A stretch of 45,257 bases of DNA from Paraburkholderia sp. (GTDB lineage: Bacteria > Pseudomonadota > Gammaproteobacteria > Burkholderiales > Burkholderiaceae): positions 1 to 45,257 of the forward strand of contig JAITTX010000502.1 in NCBI GenBank assembly GCA_031286755.1. The letters are read 5' to 3'. Of this stretch, positions 29,701 to 37,048 are shown piece by piece. A program made the translations under genes and the position numbers. The notes beneath the pieces were generated by a model. That model was given only the letters and a program-made list of their open reading frames with translations. It made no database searches and was not told where the DNA came from. Numbering within the stretch: position 1 is the first letter of the stretch; each line of letters starts with the position of its first letter.

Positions 29701-30295
29701 CCGTGCTGTCCGCCGATACCTTGCCCGGCGCGAGCTGCACGATCTTCTGGTTGCTCATCGTGACGACGCTGTCGAACGTCGTCGGGCCATAGACCATCAC
29801 GCTAGCGCCACGAATGGCGAGCGTGCCGTTCTCGTAGCCGGCGACTTGCGCGGTCGATGCACTGAATCCATAGCCACCCTTGGCATCCCCGGCGTTGTTC
29901 AGCGAGAAGGCGAGGCCGTCGACTGTGCCGTTGCCATTGGAGCAGTCGAGCGACTGGCTGCCGCCGCTGGAACCCCACGAATATCCATTTGCACCCGAGC
30001 AAATCTCGAGGCCGCCCTGGCCCAGCGTTCCCGGCACTGGAGTAACGGTTGTACCGGTTGCGGGGCTCTTAGGGGTTTGGGAAGCAGACGCCGCGGCTGA
30101 AAGAGCGGCCAGCTGCGCGGGTGTCAGCGTCGCGGCACCGGCTGCTGCGGAAGAGAGGCCCGCAGCGAGTCCGACAGCCCCAGTGGCAAGGACAGCAAGT
30201 CGGCGCGAGGATTTGCGGTGGGCCGCGGCGGTTTCGGGTGCAGCGACCCAGGTTTGGTCTGTTTCGCTCCAGACAGAGCGATAGGTCTTATTCAT
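26720..30295 (-). CDS. Trimeric autotransporter adhesin (YadA/Hia type)
   Basis: A 1191-residue surface adhesin, type Vc secreted. The N-terminus [21 protein letters not shown] is an extended signal peptide region, then a hydrophobic signal core ([23 protein letters not shown]). The passenger has repeated YadA head units ([24 protein letters not shown] and similar) and at least nine neck motifs of the form [13 protein letters not shown] short helical stalk leads into the C-terminal YadA anchor (from about [20 protein letters not shown]) ending in Phe (AQVGYEF), as outer membrane barrels do. A TAGAAT -10 at 30318-30323 on this strand and AAGG before the ATG support expression. The receptor is unknown. 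It is divergent from the peptide-export operon. Confidence 0.95.
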   Translation of the reverse strand: MNKTYRSVWSETDQTWVAAPETAAAHRKSSRRLAVLATGAVGLAAGLSSAAAGAATLTPAQLAALSAAASASQTPKSPATGTTVTPVPGTLGQGGLEICSGANGYSWGSSGGSQSLDCSNGNGTVDGLAFSLNNAGDAKGGYGFSASTAQVAGYENGTLAIRGASVMVYGPTTFDSVVTMSNQKIVQLAPGKVSADSTEAVNGSQLYAISARIGNAVQYDSPAKNAVTLGGADASEPVALHNVADGDLSASSTDAVNGGQLYATNSNISNLAGDVTNIQGDITNINGKLADAVIYDSSAHDSLTLGGTDASAPVALHNVANGELSAASTDAVNGSQLYNAIQEFDGKVTHYVGINSESGDGNYNGEGATGASAIAIGANALASGDNALAIGAGATASEGNAVALGAGSTTAAAVATTGATIAGQDYTFAGSNPTSTVSIGSAGNERTLTNVAAGRLSESSTDAVNGSQLYATNTAVSNLVLQTANQVLYDDSSKGSITFGGAKGTKLSNVAQGDVTASSMDAVNGAQLYDVTESVTNVNNSVTRINNTLTTAGWGAQATSSSPTGYTYGGFIMDANGSVSNPAVLYVPNTIGTANSQIVLDPGQGNSIYFVNGERSEGLLPKGTVISNVANGIQDTDAANVGQVYDIVNSAGNGGVRSPSPLLRSSGANNANGSSGVNSAGLTQSYTTAAYYSQVSGLADNVGTQGPSDAARANGAGAIAIGSNAYTPAANGVALGVQAYASAKDAVAIGAGSVANQSNTVSVGNDGAGSYVAYDANGQAYTVQNAVNTRRIVNLAAGQGDTDAANVGQLRSVAAALGGGAGLNSAGVFIAPSYSVGGTTVNTVGDAIANLDSRVQKNSDDIATLAADAGENAPKAVENVSSPASASSTTRMVAASRTLLGADAGSSSTGAAAANYAVTVGDAAIGSTDADAVHYDTADHSSVTLSSASGGTVSLSGLANGALSLDSTDAVTGQQLYATNQQVESLNQALQNIGTGGSTATAVNSTSGVAAASGTQSLAVGGGAVATGANSTAIGDKANASANNAVAIGANSIANRDNAVSVGSEGSERQIVNVAAGTSGTDAVNLNQLNNAMTQQSNAFSQQIGNLQSSINTVSKNAYAGVAAAMAMPNLTPSGPGRTVVAAGGGYYMGGSAAAIGVTYRSTNMHWLVNGGVSVTSTGNTAARAQVGYEF

Positions 30296-30709
30296 TCAGA
30301 AAACCTTATTAGAGTTGATTCTAGTCAGCGCACGCGCCTTCGACGTCCGTGTGAATGCCCGGATTTCGAAAAAAGTGAACCCCGTTTCGGCGATGCGTTG
30401 CGCAACTCTATGGGGAGAATGCCGGTGTCAGGAATGCGAATATTCTTAATTCGCTTTACAAAGGAAGCTTCTATTTATGGTGCAAAGATTTTTTGCATGA
30501 ATATCGGACTGAAATTTCCACTCTTGACGACCGCGAGAAAATCGTAATTCTTATTATTTCTGCAATTCATTTTCATTATTTGAGAGAAGTGTGGAAATTT
30601 GAAAAAGATTATAAAAATATGTCAATAATGGATTGGATTTAATCCGGGCTGTTAAGATAGCCGCGCCACCAAAACGGGGTGGCTTTCATTTATGCATTGG
30701 AGAACCAAG
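30296..30709. promoter_or_regulatory. AT-rich divergent promoter region
   Basis: This 414-bp spacer drops to about one third G+C over 30421-30660 (80 of 240 bases by hand count), in a window that is otherwise strongly GC-rich. It carries the autotransporter -10 (30318-30323, - strand). For the peptide operon there is an extended -10, TGTTAAGAT (30650-30658). A stem-loop begins where that transcript would start: GCCACC 30665-30670 / GGTGGC 30678-30683. GGAGA (30699-30703) is the ribosome binding site for the ATG at 30710. No convincing protein gene lies inside. Confidence 0.6.
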
Positions 30710-30832
30710 ATGGAAAAAATCGATCGTGGCCAACTGGCCAACGCCAGGCTCGCAGGTGGTTGCTGCAAGTCGAAGAATCAGCCGCAGCCGCAGCCGCAGC
30801 CGCAGCCGCATCCGACGCCGGTTCCGCGTTGA
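30710..30832 (+). CDS. Candidate secreted peptide precursor: 40 residues, Gly-Gly leader, Cys-Cys, (Gln-Pro)5
   Basis: A 40-codon gene read directly from the DNA. Residues 1-17 form a polar leader ending L14-A15-G16-G17, the double-glycine cleavage site recognised by C39 peptidases. The core, residues 18-40, opens with Cys18-Cys19-Lys-Ser-Lys-Asn, continues as five Gln-Pro pairs, and ends His-Pro-Thr-Pro-Val-Pro-Arg. Support for reality: GGAGA seven bases before the ATG, a terminator 14 bp after the stop, and a codirectional downstream C39-peptidase exporter, adaptor and TolC protein. The leader matches the usual consensus only at -4 (Leu) and the glycines. I know no family with this core. 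It might be a microcin-like toxin, a signal or an acylated peptide. No immunity gene is evident. Confidence 0.75.
   Translation: MEKIDRGQLANARLAGGCCKSKNQPQPQPQPQPHPTPVPR
30779..30808 (+). repeat. CAGCCG hexanucleotide repeat, five units
   Basis: Five perfect in-frame CAGCCG units encode the Gln-Pro repeats of the peptide precursor. Gain or loss of units would change peptide length by two residues without shifting the frame. Confidence 0.9.
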
Positions 30833-30846
30833 TCGTCTGATCTGAT

Positions 30847-30880
30847 CGAAAGGGGGGCATGCACCCCCTTTCGTACTTTT
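30847..30880 (+). terminator. Terminator/attenuator directly after the peptide gene
   Basis: CGAAAGGGGG (30847-30856) pairs perfectly with CCCCCTTTCG (30864-30873) around a seven-base loop, followed by TACTTTT. The hairpin lies between the peptide gene and the export genes on the same strand. That would make the short peptide mRNA abundant and let only some transcripts continue, as in many bacteriocin operons. Confidence 0.88.
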
Positions 30881-30918
30881 GAGGCTTTGATTCGTTCCGA
30901 CATCGTTGGGGCAAGTAA

Positions 30919-31875
30919 ATGACCGCCGGCACACTTTCGCAACATTTCAAACGTCTGTACGCACGGCTTGCGAGTCGGCGGCTGGCACTGCGTCGACGAT
31001 TGCTCGCGTGCTTGCCGTTCGTGGTGGTCGAGCGAGCGGCGCTTGCCAGCTGGATGATGCGCTCGGCCTTCGACGGCCGCATCCGCGCGACCGGGGTGTC
31101 GCGCTACGAAAACGGCCGCATCGACGTTGGCCTTGAGCGCGTTGATGCGCTGCGTACGATGAGCGCGAACGTGCGCGAAGCCTGGCTCGACGAGCGCATT
31201 TACGCCGGGCGTGCGCTGCGGCGTGACGCCTGGCCCGATCTGCGCGGGGCCGCGCAACAACTGGCCTTGCGGATCAAGTGGATCAAGAGCAAAGAGCCCG
31301 GCCGCGTTGTGGTGCTGTCGCCATTTCACTATGTGTCTCAATACGCGAACATCTATGTCGTGGACGAGGTGCGCCGCCTCCTGGGGCTCGAGTCGATGGC
31401 GGTCGTTTCTGGCGTACCGCGAGACATTTACGGTAACGATGCGGCAATGATTCCTTCAATTCGGGTGCTTTCCACCTACGACGAGAAGGGCAGTGAAAGC
31501 CGCAATGGTTTGGGCTTGAGAGTCATGCGTGCATTGCGTCGTGACGGCGTGGTCGTGGTGTTTTCCGACGTGCCGCCGTACACATTGGCCAGGTTTCCCA
31601 TGGAGACGGTTGGCGTGACGATCGGGGGGCGGCCCGCGCGCCTGCATAACGGTGTTTTCCGGCTCGGTGCGCCCGTGGATGCACTCTTGCTTCCGTTCTA
31701 TCTGAGCTTCGAGAAAGGGCGTTTCGACGTCAGAATATTCGAGCCCATCGCGCTCGCCGATGCCGCCGCGCCGCAGTGCCTCGCCAACGATATCGAGACT
31801 GCGCGCCGGGAGAATTTTCCGCACTGGCTCTACGCCGGACACCCATCGGTGTATCACTTCGCGGCGATGCGTTAG
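30919..31875 (+). CDS. LpxL/HtrB-like acyltransferase with altered active-site motif
   Basis: A 318-residue protein resembling the lysophospholipid acyltransferase superfamily (LpxL/HtrB branch). The C-terminal half has the branch's typical run: DGVVVVFSDVPP, then IGGRPARLHNGVFRLGAPVDALLLPFYLSF, and an ending HWLYAGHPSVYHF. In LpxL the active site is His-x4-Glu (GHFGNWE); here the matching place reads SPFHYVSQY, so His137 is kept but the acidic residue is Tyr142. No N-terminal membrane anchor is strong. It starts 86 bp after the peptide gene and is followed by the adaptor gene. It may acylate the peptide, modify the envelope for self-protection, or be catalytically altered. Family assignment is moderate. 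Confidence 0.65.
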   Translation: MTAGTLSQHFKRLYARLASRRLALRRRLLACLPFVVVERAALASWMMRSAFDGRIRATGVSRYENGRIDVGLERVDALRTMSANVREAWLDERIYAGRALRRDAWPDLRGAAQQLALRIKWIKSKEPGRVVVLSPFHYVSQYANIYVVDEVRRLLGLESMAVVSGVPRDIYGNDAAMIPSIRVLSTYDEKGSESRNGLGLRVMRALRRDGVVVVFSDVPPYTLARFPMETVGVTIGGRPARLHNGVFRLGAPVDALLLPFYLSFEKGRFDVRIFEPIALADAAAPQCLANDIETARRENFPHWLYAGHPSVYHFAAMR

Positions 31876-31981
31876 GAATCCTTGCAGTAGAAGTAGAAGC
31901 GAGCGCAGACCAAACGGCGCACGGCGCCGAAAAGAATACACGTTCGACCGGCACGTCCGGTCTCAGGGGATCTATAAAAAC

Positions 31982-33199
31982 GTGGAACCGATTTATCTTC
32001 CCGAGTTCCGGGATATCCGTTGGCGCTGGATTGCCTATGCAGCGTCGACGATCGTGGTGCTGGGCGTTGTATTTGCCTTTACGCATGAAGTGGAACTGAA
32101 GCAGGACGTGCGTTGCGAGATAGTGTCGCCAGCGGAAATCAAGATCCAGGGCGCGAGCGGGCTGATCTCGTCGATTTACGTTCAGCCGCCTGCGCATGTG
32201 AGCGCCGGCCAGCCGCTTTTTCGCGTCGAGCGGGACTTGTCGCTTGCAAGTGACGGCATGCGCAGAACGGCGTTCGATGCCCAGGTGCGCGATGAGGAGC
32301 GTCGCGCGGCCGACGCGCGCTATGCCCAGCGCCACACCGAACTTACGGCGCAACTCTCCACGGCGCGGAGCAATGAAGCGAGCCGACGCGCGGAGCTTGC
32401 CGAACTGGATGTACAGGGTGCGCAGAACGGCCTGCTCGTGAATGAGGCACAGAAGAAGCTCGCGCGTCTCGAATCGGTTTCGGATTATGTGGTTGCCGAC
32501 CGTGTCGAGCAGGCCCGCACGGACTTGCACCAGAGCCGCATCGCGCGCGCGGAGGCGGCTTCGCGCCGTCAGCAGGCTCAGGCCGCGCTCGCCGATCTGC
32601 AAAATAGCCAGACTGCGCTGGCCGCGCAGCTCAAGGAGCTCGAAGCCAGTCATGCGCGCGATCTCCAGGAAGCGGATGCGCGCTTCGAGCAAAACCGCCG
32701 CGACGCGACGATTTCGGCGCCGAAAGCGGGCATGGTGACATTCTCGCGCCTCGTGCAGGGAAGCACGCTGCAGCCCGACGACATCGCGATGGTGATCGTC
32801 ACCGACCCAACCCAGCCTTTGCGCGCCGAATTGCGCATTCCGTCACGCCGGCGTGGCTTCGTGCACGAGGGGCAGACGGTGCGCCTGAAGTTCGATGCGT
32901 TTCCCTACGCGCGCTTCGGCTCCTACGAAGCGCGCATCGGCTCGATTTCGCGCACGACGGTGGCTGCGGCGTCGCCGCCCACCGGGCCGGACGCCGCGGC
33001 GGCGGCCAACAGCGGCAAGCCGCTGGAGCAGGGCGACGAGTACGTTGCGTGGGTCACGCTGCCCGGCCACACATTCCACTATGGCTCGCAGCGTTTCGAC
33101 ATTCTGCCGGGCATGCAGGCGACCGCGAGTGTCGTCGTCGAGCGGCGCACCATCGCCGAATGGGTGCTCGAGCCGCTGTTCAAGATCGTGCGAGGCTGA
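31982..33199 (+). CDS. HlyD-type membrane fusion protein (periplasmic adaptor)
   Basis: A 405-residue type I secretion adaptor linking the inner membrane ABC exporter to a TolC-type channel. One membrane segment lies near the N-terminus (WIAYAASTIVVLGVVFAF, about 15-32). The lipoyl/beta-barrel parts are KIQGASGLISSIYVQPPAHVSAGQPLFRVE and ISAPKAGMVTFSRLVQGSTLQPDDIAMVIV, on either side of an Ala/Arg/Gln-rich coiled coil (about 90-230). No ATG is available between the upstream stop and conserved sequence. GTG 31982 with AGGGGA (31965-31970) 11 bases upstream is the best start; the ORF from 31760 overlaps the acyltransferase gene out of frame. The exporter gene follows after 1 bp. Confidence 0.88.
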   Translation: MEPIYLPEFRDIRWRWIAYAASTIVVLGVVFAFTHEVELKQDVRCEIVSPAEIKIQGASGLISSIYVQPPAHVSAGQPLFRVERDLSLASDGMRRTAFDAQVRDEERRAADARYAQRHTELTAQLSTARSNEASRRAELAELDVQGAQNGLLVNEAQKKLARLESVSDYVVADRVEQARTDLHQSRIARAEAASRRQQAQAALADLQNSQTALAAQLKELEASHARDLQEADARFEQNRRDATISAPKAGMVTFSRLVQGSTLQPDDIAMVIVTDPTQPLRAELRIPSRRRGFVHEGQTVRLKFDAFPYARFGSYEARIGSISRTTVAAASPPTGPDAAAAANSGKPLEQGDEYVAWVTLPGHTFHYGSQRFDILPGMQATASVVVERRTIAEWVLEPLFKIVRG

Positions 33200-33200
33200 C

Positions 33201-35315
33201 ATGCAGGTGATCTACCAGAACGAAGTCGCCGAGTGCGGCTACGCGTGTCTCGCCATGGTGCTCACGCATTTCGGGCGCGCGACGGAGGTGCGCGAGCTTT
33301 CGGCGTACCGGCCGATCTCCGCGAACGGTCTTTCGCTGATGGACCTTTACGACACGGCCACCGATTTCGGCCTCGAAGTCCAGGCGTTTCGCTTCGACGC
33401 CTCGCAGATTGGCGAGATCAAGCGCGGCTCGATCATTCATTTCGGCGGTGCGCATTTCGTCGTGTTCGACCGCGCGTCGCGTCACTACGTCACCTTGCTC
33501 GACCCGGCGGTCGGGCGCCGGCGCATCGCCATGGATACGTTCCTCGCCTGCGTTTCCGGCTATCTGATCGAATGTGCGCCGACTCCGGCGCTCGCGCGAA
33601 TCAAGCGGCGCTCGCGGGTGCCTGACGCGCTCGCGCGCCTGCGTGCGCTCAATCCGCAACTGCGGAGCCAGTTTGCGAAGATTCTGTTCGTTGCGCTCGG
33701 AGCGCAGTTTGCGGTTCTGGCGCAGCCTTATTTCGGCTCGTTCGTGCTCGATCAGGTCGTGTCGGCGGACAATCTCGAACTGCTGAACGTGCTTGCGCTC
33801 ACGTTCGGGGCGATCTTCCTGGCGGGGGCGCTCAGCCAGTATGTGCAGGGGGTGCTCGTCGAACTGCTCTATGCGCGCATGAGCGTGAACGCAACGGAGG
33901 GCCTGTTTGCCCACTTGCTGCGCGTACCCATCGCGTACTTCGAGAAGCGCAACGTCGGGGACATCTTCACGCGCTTCAAGTCCCAGGACGAGATCAACGG
34001 CTTCGCGTCGCGTCAGGCCGTGTCGTTTTGCATCGACATTACCGTCGGGTTGCTGGCGATGCTTTTGATGTTCGTTCAGAACGTCAAACTATCCCTCGTG
34101 GTACTGGTGATTTTCGCGGTCTACGTGATCGTTTCCGGGGCGATCTTCGCGTCGATGCGCGACGCGCACGCGCGCGTTCTCCAGGAAGGCGCGCGCTGCG
34201 ACGATGCACTCTTCGAGACCGTGCGCGGCGCGTCGCTCATCAAGCTTTCACAAGGCGAGACGCGCCGCGTGGCGCGCTACATGGAGATTTTCCGCTCCTA
34301 TGCTTCGGCGCTGTTCCGCAGCAGCCGGCTCGCCGCCACGCGCGACGCGGTGCTCAAGCTGCTCGTGCATGCGGAGACGCTCGCCGTCACGTGGTTCGCC
34401 GCGAAGCTGATGCTGGGCGGTGTGCTCTCCGTTGGTACGTTCTACTCATTCATGATCTACAAGGCGCTGTTTTCGGAGCGGATCGCCAACACCATCAATA
34501 CGGGCTTTGCATACTACATGCTGAGCGTGCCCGTGGCTCGCGTCGACGATATCGTGGCATGCGAGCCGGAGCGCTATACGGCGCTCGCCGACGTGCACAA
34601 GACCGTCGAGGTGCGCGACTTCGAGCGCATTGGCGTGCGCAACGTGACCTTCGCATACGGGGTTTCCGACCAGCCCGTGCTCGCGGGAGCGAGCATCGAG
34701 ATCGCGCGCGGCGACAAGATCGTCATTACCGGGCCGTCGGGCGCGGGCAAATCGACGCTCTTCAAATTGCTGGCCGCGTCCGAAGTGCCGCAGCAAGGCG
34801 AGATCACGCTCAACGGCATTGCCTGGCCCAATCTGAGCGTCGATGAGATCCGCCGCCATGCCGTCCATATGCGGCAGGGCGACATCATCCTGCACGGCTC
34901 GATCGCCGACAACATCTCGCTCTTCGAAGGCAACCCCGACGAAGCGCGCATTCTCGCGCTGCTCGAGGAGGTCGGCTTGCTCGAGGACGTGATGCGCTTG
35001 CCGATGCGCACGCGCACGATCATCAGCGATTCGCTCGCGAACATTTCCGCCGGGCAGCGGCAGCGGCTGCTGCTCGCGCGCGCGCTTTATCAGCGGCGCG
35101 AACTGCTGCTGCTCGACGAACCCACCTCGAATCTCGACCCCGTTGCCGTGCGGCGCATCTCGGCGCTGCTGCAGCGGCTCGATCGCACGGTCGTGGTCAT
35201 CACGCACGACGTTGCCATGGCCGAGGGTTTCGAGCGGCACTACCGGCTCGTCGACGGCGCGTTCGCGCGGGTCGAGCGCGAACATGCCGGCGCGGCGATG
35301 GAGGGCATGGCATGA
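33201..35315 (+). CDS. Peptidase C39-containing ABC exporter (CvaB/RaxB type)
   Basis: A 704-residue bacteriocin-type exporter that removes Gly-Gly leaders and moves the peptide out. The C39 peptidase domain (about 1-125) has an intact active site: Gln6, Cys12 (AECGYACLAM), His85 (GGAHFVVFD) and Asp101 (LLDPAVG). The six-helix membrane domain is at about 160-440. The ATPase domain has Walker A GPSGAGKST (about 510), a variant signature ISAGQRQRL, Walker B LLLLDEPTSNLD (about 635) and the H-loop VITHDVAMAEG. ATG 33201 is one base after the adaptor stop; the ORF from 32895 is an overlapping shadow. The intact triad means leader cleavage is expected, which fits the Gly-Gly precursor at 30710. 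The stop overlaps the next start. Confidence 0.95.
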   Translation: MQVIYQNEVAECGYACLAMVLTHFGRATEVRELSAYRPISANGLSLMDLYDTATDFGLEVQAFRFDASQIGEIKRGSIIHFGGAHFVVFDRASRHYVTLLDPAVGRRRIAMDTFLACVSGYLIECAPTPALARIKRRSRVPDALARLRALNPQLRSQFAKILFVALGAQFAVLAQPYFGSFVLDQVVSADNLELLNVLALTFGAIFLAGALSQYVQGVLVELLYARMSVNATEGLFAHLLRVPIAYFEKRNVGDIFTRFKSQDEINGFASRQAVSFCIDITVGLLAMLLMFVQNVKLSLVVLVIFAVYVIVSGAIFASMRDAHARVLQEGARCDDALFETVRGASLIKLSQGETRRVARYMEIFRSYASALFRSSRLAATRDAVLKLLVHAETLAVTWFAAKLMLGGVLSVGTFYSFMIYKALFSERIANTINTGFAYYMLSVPVARVDDIVACEPERYTALADVHKTVEVRDFERIGVRNVTFAYGVSDQPVLAGASIEIARGDKIVITGPSGAGKSTLFKLLAASEVPQQGEITLNGIAWPNLSVDEIRRHAVHMRQGDIILHGSIADNISLFEGNPDEARILALLEEVGLLEDVMRLPMRTRTIISDSLANISAGQRQRLLLARALYQRRELLLLDEPTSNLDPVAVRRISALLQRLDRTVVVITHDVAMAEGFERHYRLVDGAFARVEREHAGAAMEGMA

Positions 35316-36931
35316 GCAGCGCCCGTCCCCGGCGCACGGTGCGTGCGCTCGCGCTCGCCTGCTTCGTGCTCGCGAGCGGTGCGCGTGCTGCGGACCTGCT
35401 TTCCGTGGTCGACGACGCACTCGATCACGATCCGGCGCTTGCGGCTTCACGCGCGGCGACACGCGCCGCCGCCCAGGCCGTGCCCAAGGCGCGCGCGGGG
35501 CTTCTGCCGCACGTCACGGGCGGCTGGGGCCGCGCTTATAACGGCATCGTGACCGAGGATTTCCCGAACCAGCATTACTGGCAGAGCGGCTGGACGATCG
35601 GGCTCACGCAACCGGTCTTCAACTGGGCGAACTGGACCGCATACCGGCAGGCCGACTACGAGGTGGCGCGCGCCCGCCTGCAGGCGGCCAACGCCACGCA
35701 GGACGCCATTCTTGCCGCGGCGCAGGCGTATTTCGGCGCGCTCGCGGCCGGCGACGAGGTGGCACGGGCGACGGACTATCTGCGCGCCCTGGATGCGCAT
35801 CTTGCGTTGGTCGTGCGCGCGAAGGCGGCGGGAGAGGCAACGCTCATCGACGTGCAGGACGGCGAAGCGAGCCGCGCGCAGGCGCAACTGCAGTTGCTCG
35901 ATGCGCAGAGCCAGTCGCGTCTCGCTCGCGCGGCGCTCGAGCGCCTTTCCGGAAAGCCGGCGCAGACGCTCGCGCCGCTGCCGCCCGGTGGCGCGCCGAT
36001 GCTCCAGCCAGCCGACGTCGAGCCATGGGTCACGCAGGCGCAAACGCACGGCTATCCGGTGCAGATTGGCGAGGTGGCGCTGCAGATTGCGAAGTTCGAA
36101 ACCGAGAAGGCGAGGGCGGGACGTTATCCGACTGTCGACCTGCAGGTCAGCCATACGCCGGCTGGCGCGGCGGGGGGCTATGCGAGGCCCACCACGACGA
36201 CCACCGGCATGCTCGCCGTCACGATTCCGCTTTTTGCGGGTGGCGAGATCACGGCGAAAGTCGACGAGGCGAGGGCGCTCGAAGACAAGGCGCGCGACGA
36301 GCTCGACGTGGCGGTGCGCGACTCGGGTGCGGGAGCACGCAACGCGTGGTTGCGCGTGAGCTCGGGGCAGACGCGCGTGAGCGCGCTCGAGCAGGTGGTG
36401 CGGCGGGCGCAGACGGCGCTCGACGCAACGCGCATCGGCTTCGGTGTGGGCAGCCGCACGAGCCTGGATGTGCTGCGCGCGACCGATACGCTTTACGCGA
36501 GCCGCCGCGACCTGATCCGCGCGCGCTATGAATCCGTGCTCGCTTTGCTCAAGCTGCTCTCGCAGACCGCCACGCTCGATCTGGACGAAGTCGGGCGCAT
36601 CAATGCGCAGCTCTTTGCGAGCGGCGGGGCGCATGAGGGTGAGCAGGCTGCGCGGACGACCGGTGTGGCGCCGGTGTCAGGCGACGTGTTGGCTGCGCGC
36701 AATATCATTGACGACGAAGCGCCGGTTACACGGCCCACGAGGCAACGCGAGGTGCCTGTCGCATCGAAGCGCGAGGGGGCGTTGCCGGCGCAAAGCGTCG
36801 CGGCCGCGTTCCAGGAGGCCCCTCGTGAGGTACCCCGGGAAGCACCTCGAGCGCCCCGCACGCTTTCGGCGGCGGAGATGGCGCCTGCGGTGCCGGCCCT
36901 TCACAATGGCTACGAGTCGCTCGCTCCATGA
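35312..36931 (+). CDS. TolC-family outer membrane efflux protein with long C-terminal tail
   Basis: A 539-residue outer membrane factor that completes the type I secretion channel. A signal peptide is cleaved near SGARA-ADLL (residue 26-27). The TolC repeats are recognisable: LSVVDDALDHDPALAASRAATRAAAQAVPKARAGLLPHVTG, GLTQPVFNWANWTAYRQADYEVA, then VTIPLFAGGEITAKVDEARAL and RIGFGVGSRTSLDVLRATDTLY. The TolC fold should end near residue 437 (DEVGRINAQLF); about 100 more residues are low-complexity and charged (REVPREAPRAPR and similar), unusual for the family. ATGA overlap with the exporter gene shows translational coupling. A bidirectional terminator follows. Confidence 0.93.
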   Translation: MSSARPRRTVRALALACFVLASGARAADLLSVVDDALDHDPALAASRAATRAAAQAVPKARAGLLPHVTGGWGRAYNGIVTEDFPNQHYWQSGWTIGLTQPVFNWANWTAYRQADYEVARARLQAANATQDAILAAAQAYFGALAAGDEVARATDYLRALDAHLALVVRAKAAGEATLIDVQDGEASRAQAQLQLLDAQSQSRLARAALERLSGKPAQTLAPLPPGGAPMLQPADVEPWVTQAQTHGYPVQIGEVALQIAKFETEKARAGRYPTVDLQVSHTPAGAAGGYARPTTTTTGMLAVTIPLFAGGEITAKVDEARALEDKARDELDVAVRDSGAGARNAWLRVSSGQTRVSALEQVVRRAQTALDATRIGFGVGSRTSLDVLRATDTLYASRRDLIRARYESVLALLKLLSQTATLDLDEVGRINAQLFASGGAHEGEQAARTTGVAPVSGDVLAARNIIDDEAPVTRPTRQREVPVASKREGALPAQSVAAAFQEAPREVPREAPRAPRTLSAAEMAPAVPALHNGYESLAP

Positions 36932-36985
36932 GTGTTGTATAGGCCGCCGCTTGTCGATCGCTTATCAGCCGCTCATCGACAAAAG

Positions 36986-37018
36986 AAAAAGCCCGAAGCA
37001 TTACGCCTCGGGCTTTTT
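36986..37018. terminator. Bidirectional terminator between the TolC gene and puuD
   Basis: AAAAAGCCCGA (36986-36996) and TCGGGCTTTTT (37008-37018) form an 11-bp stem. It ends the peptide-export operon from the left and puuD from the right, and marks the right edge of the segment inserted into the ureide locus. Confidence 0.93.
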
Positions 37019-37048
37019 CATGTTGCTTGATTGCCTGATTCGCGGCAG

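Noticed and set aside
30434..30547. Possible 37-codon ORF in the AT-rich spacer (begins MRIFLIRFTKEAS)
   Set aside because: The only purine-rich stretch (AGGA) touches the start codon, so spacing is wrong. Without homologues it cannot be supported, though an immunity peptide here is not excluded.
30749..30769. Lipobox reading of LAGGC in the peptide precursor
   Set aside because: There is no basic-plus-hydrophobic signal segment before it, and the residue at -3 to the cysteine is Ala in a Gly-Gly context, so a C39 cleavage site is the better reading.
30633..30845. Frame with Arg-Ser repeats overlapping the peptide gene
   Set aside because: It reads the CAGCCG repeat in another frame, has no ribosome binding site, and runs toward the terminator hairpin; the frame starting at 30710 has a well-spaced site and a sensible product.
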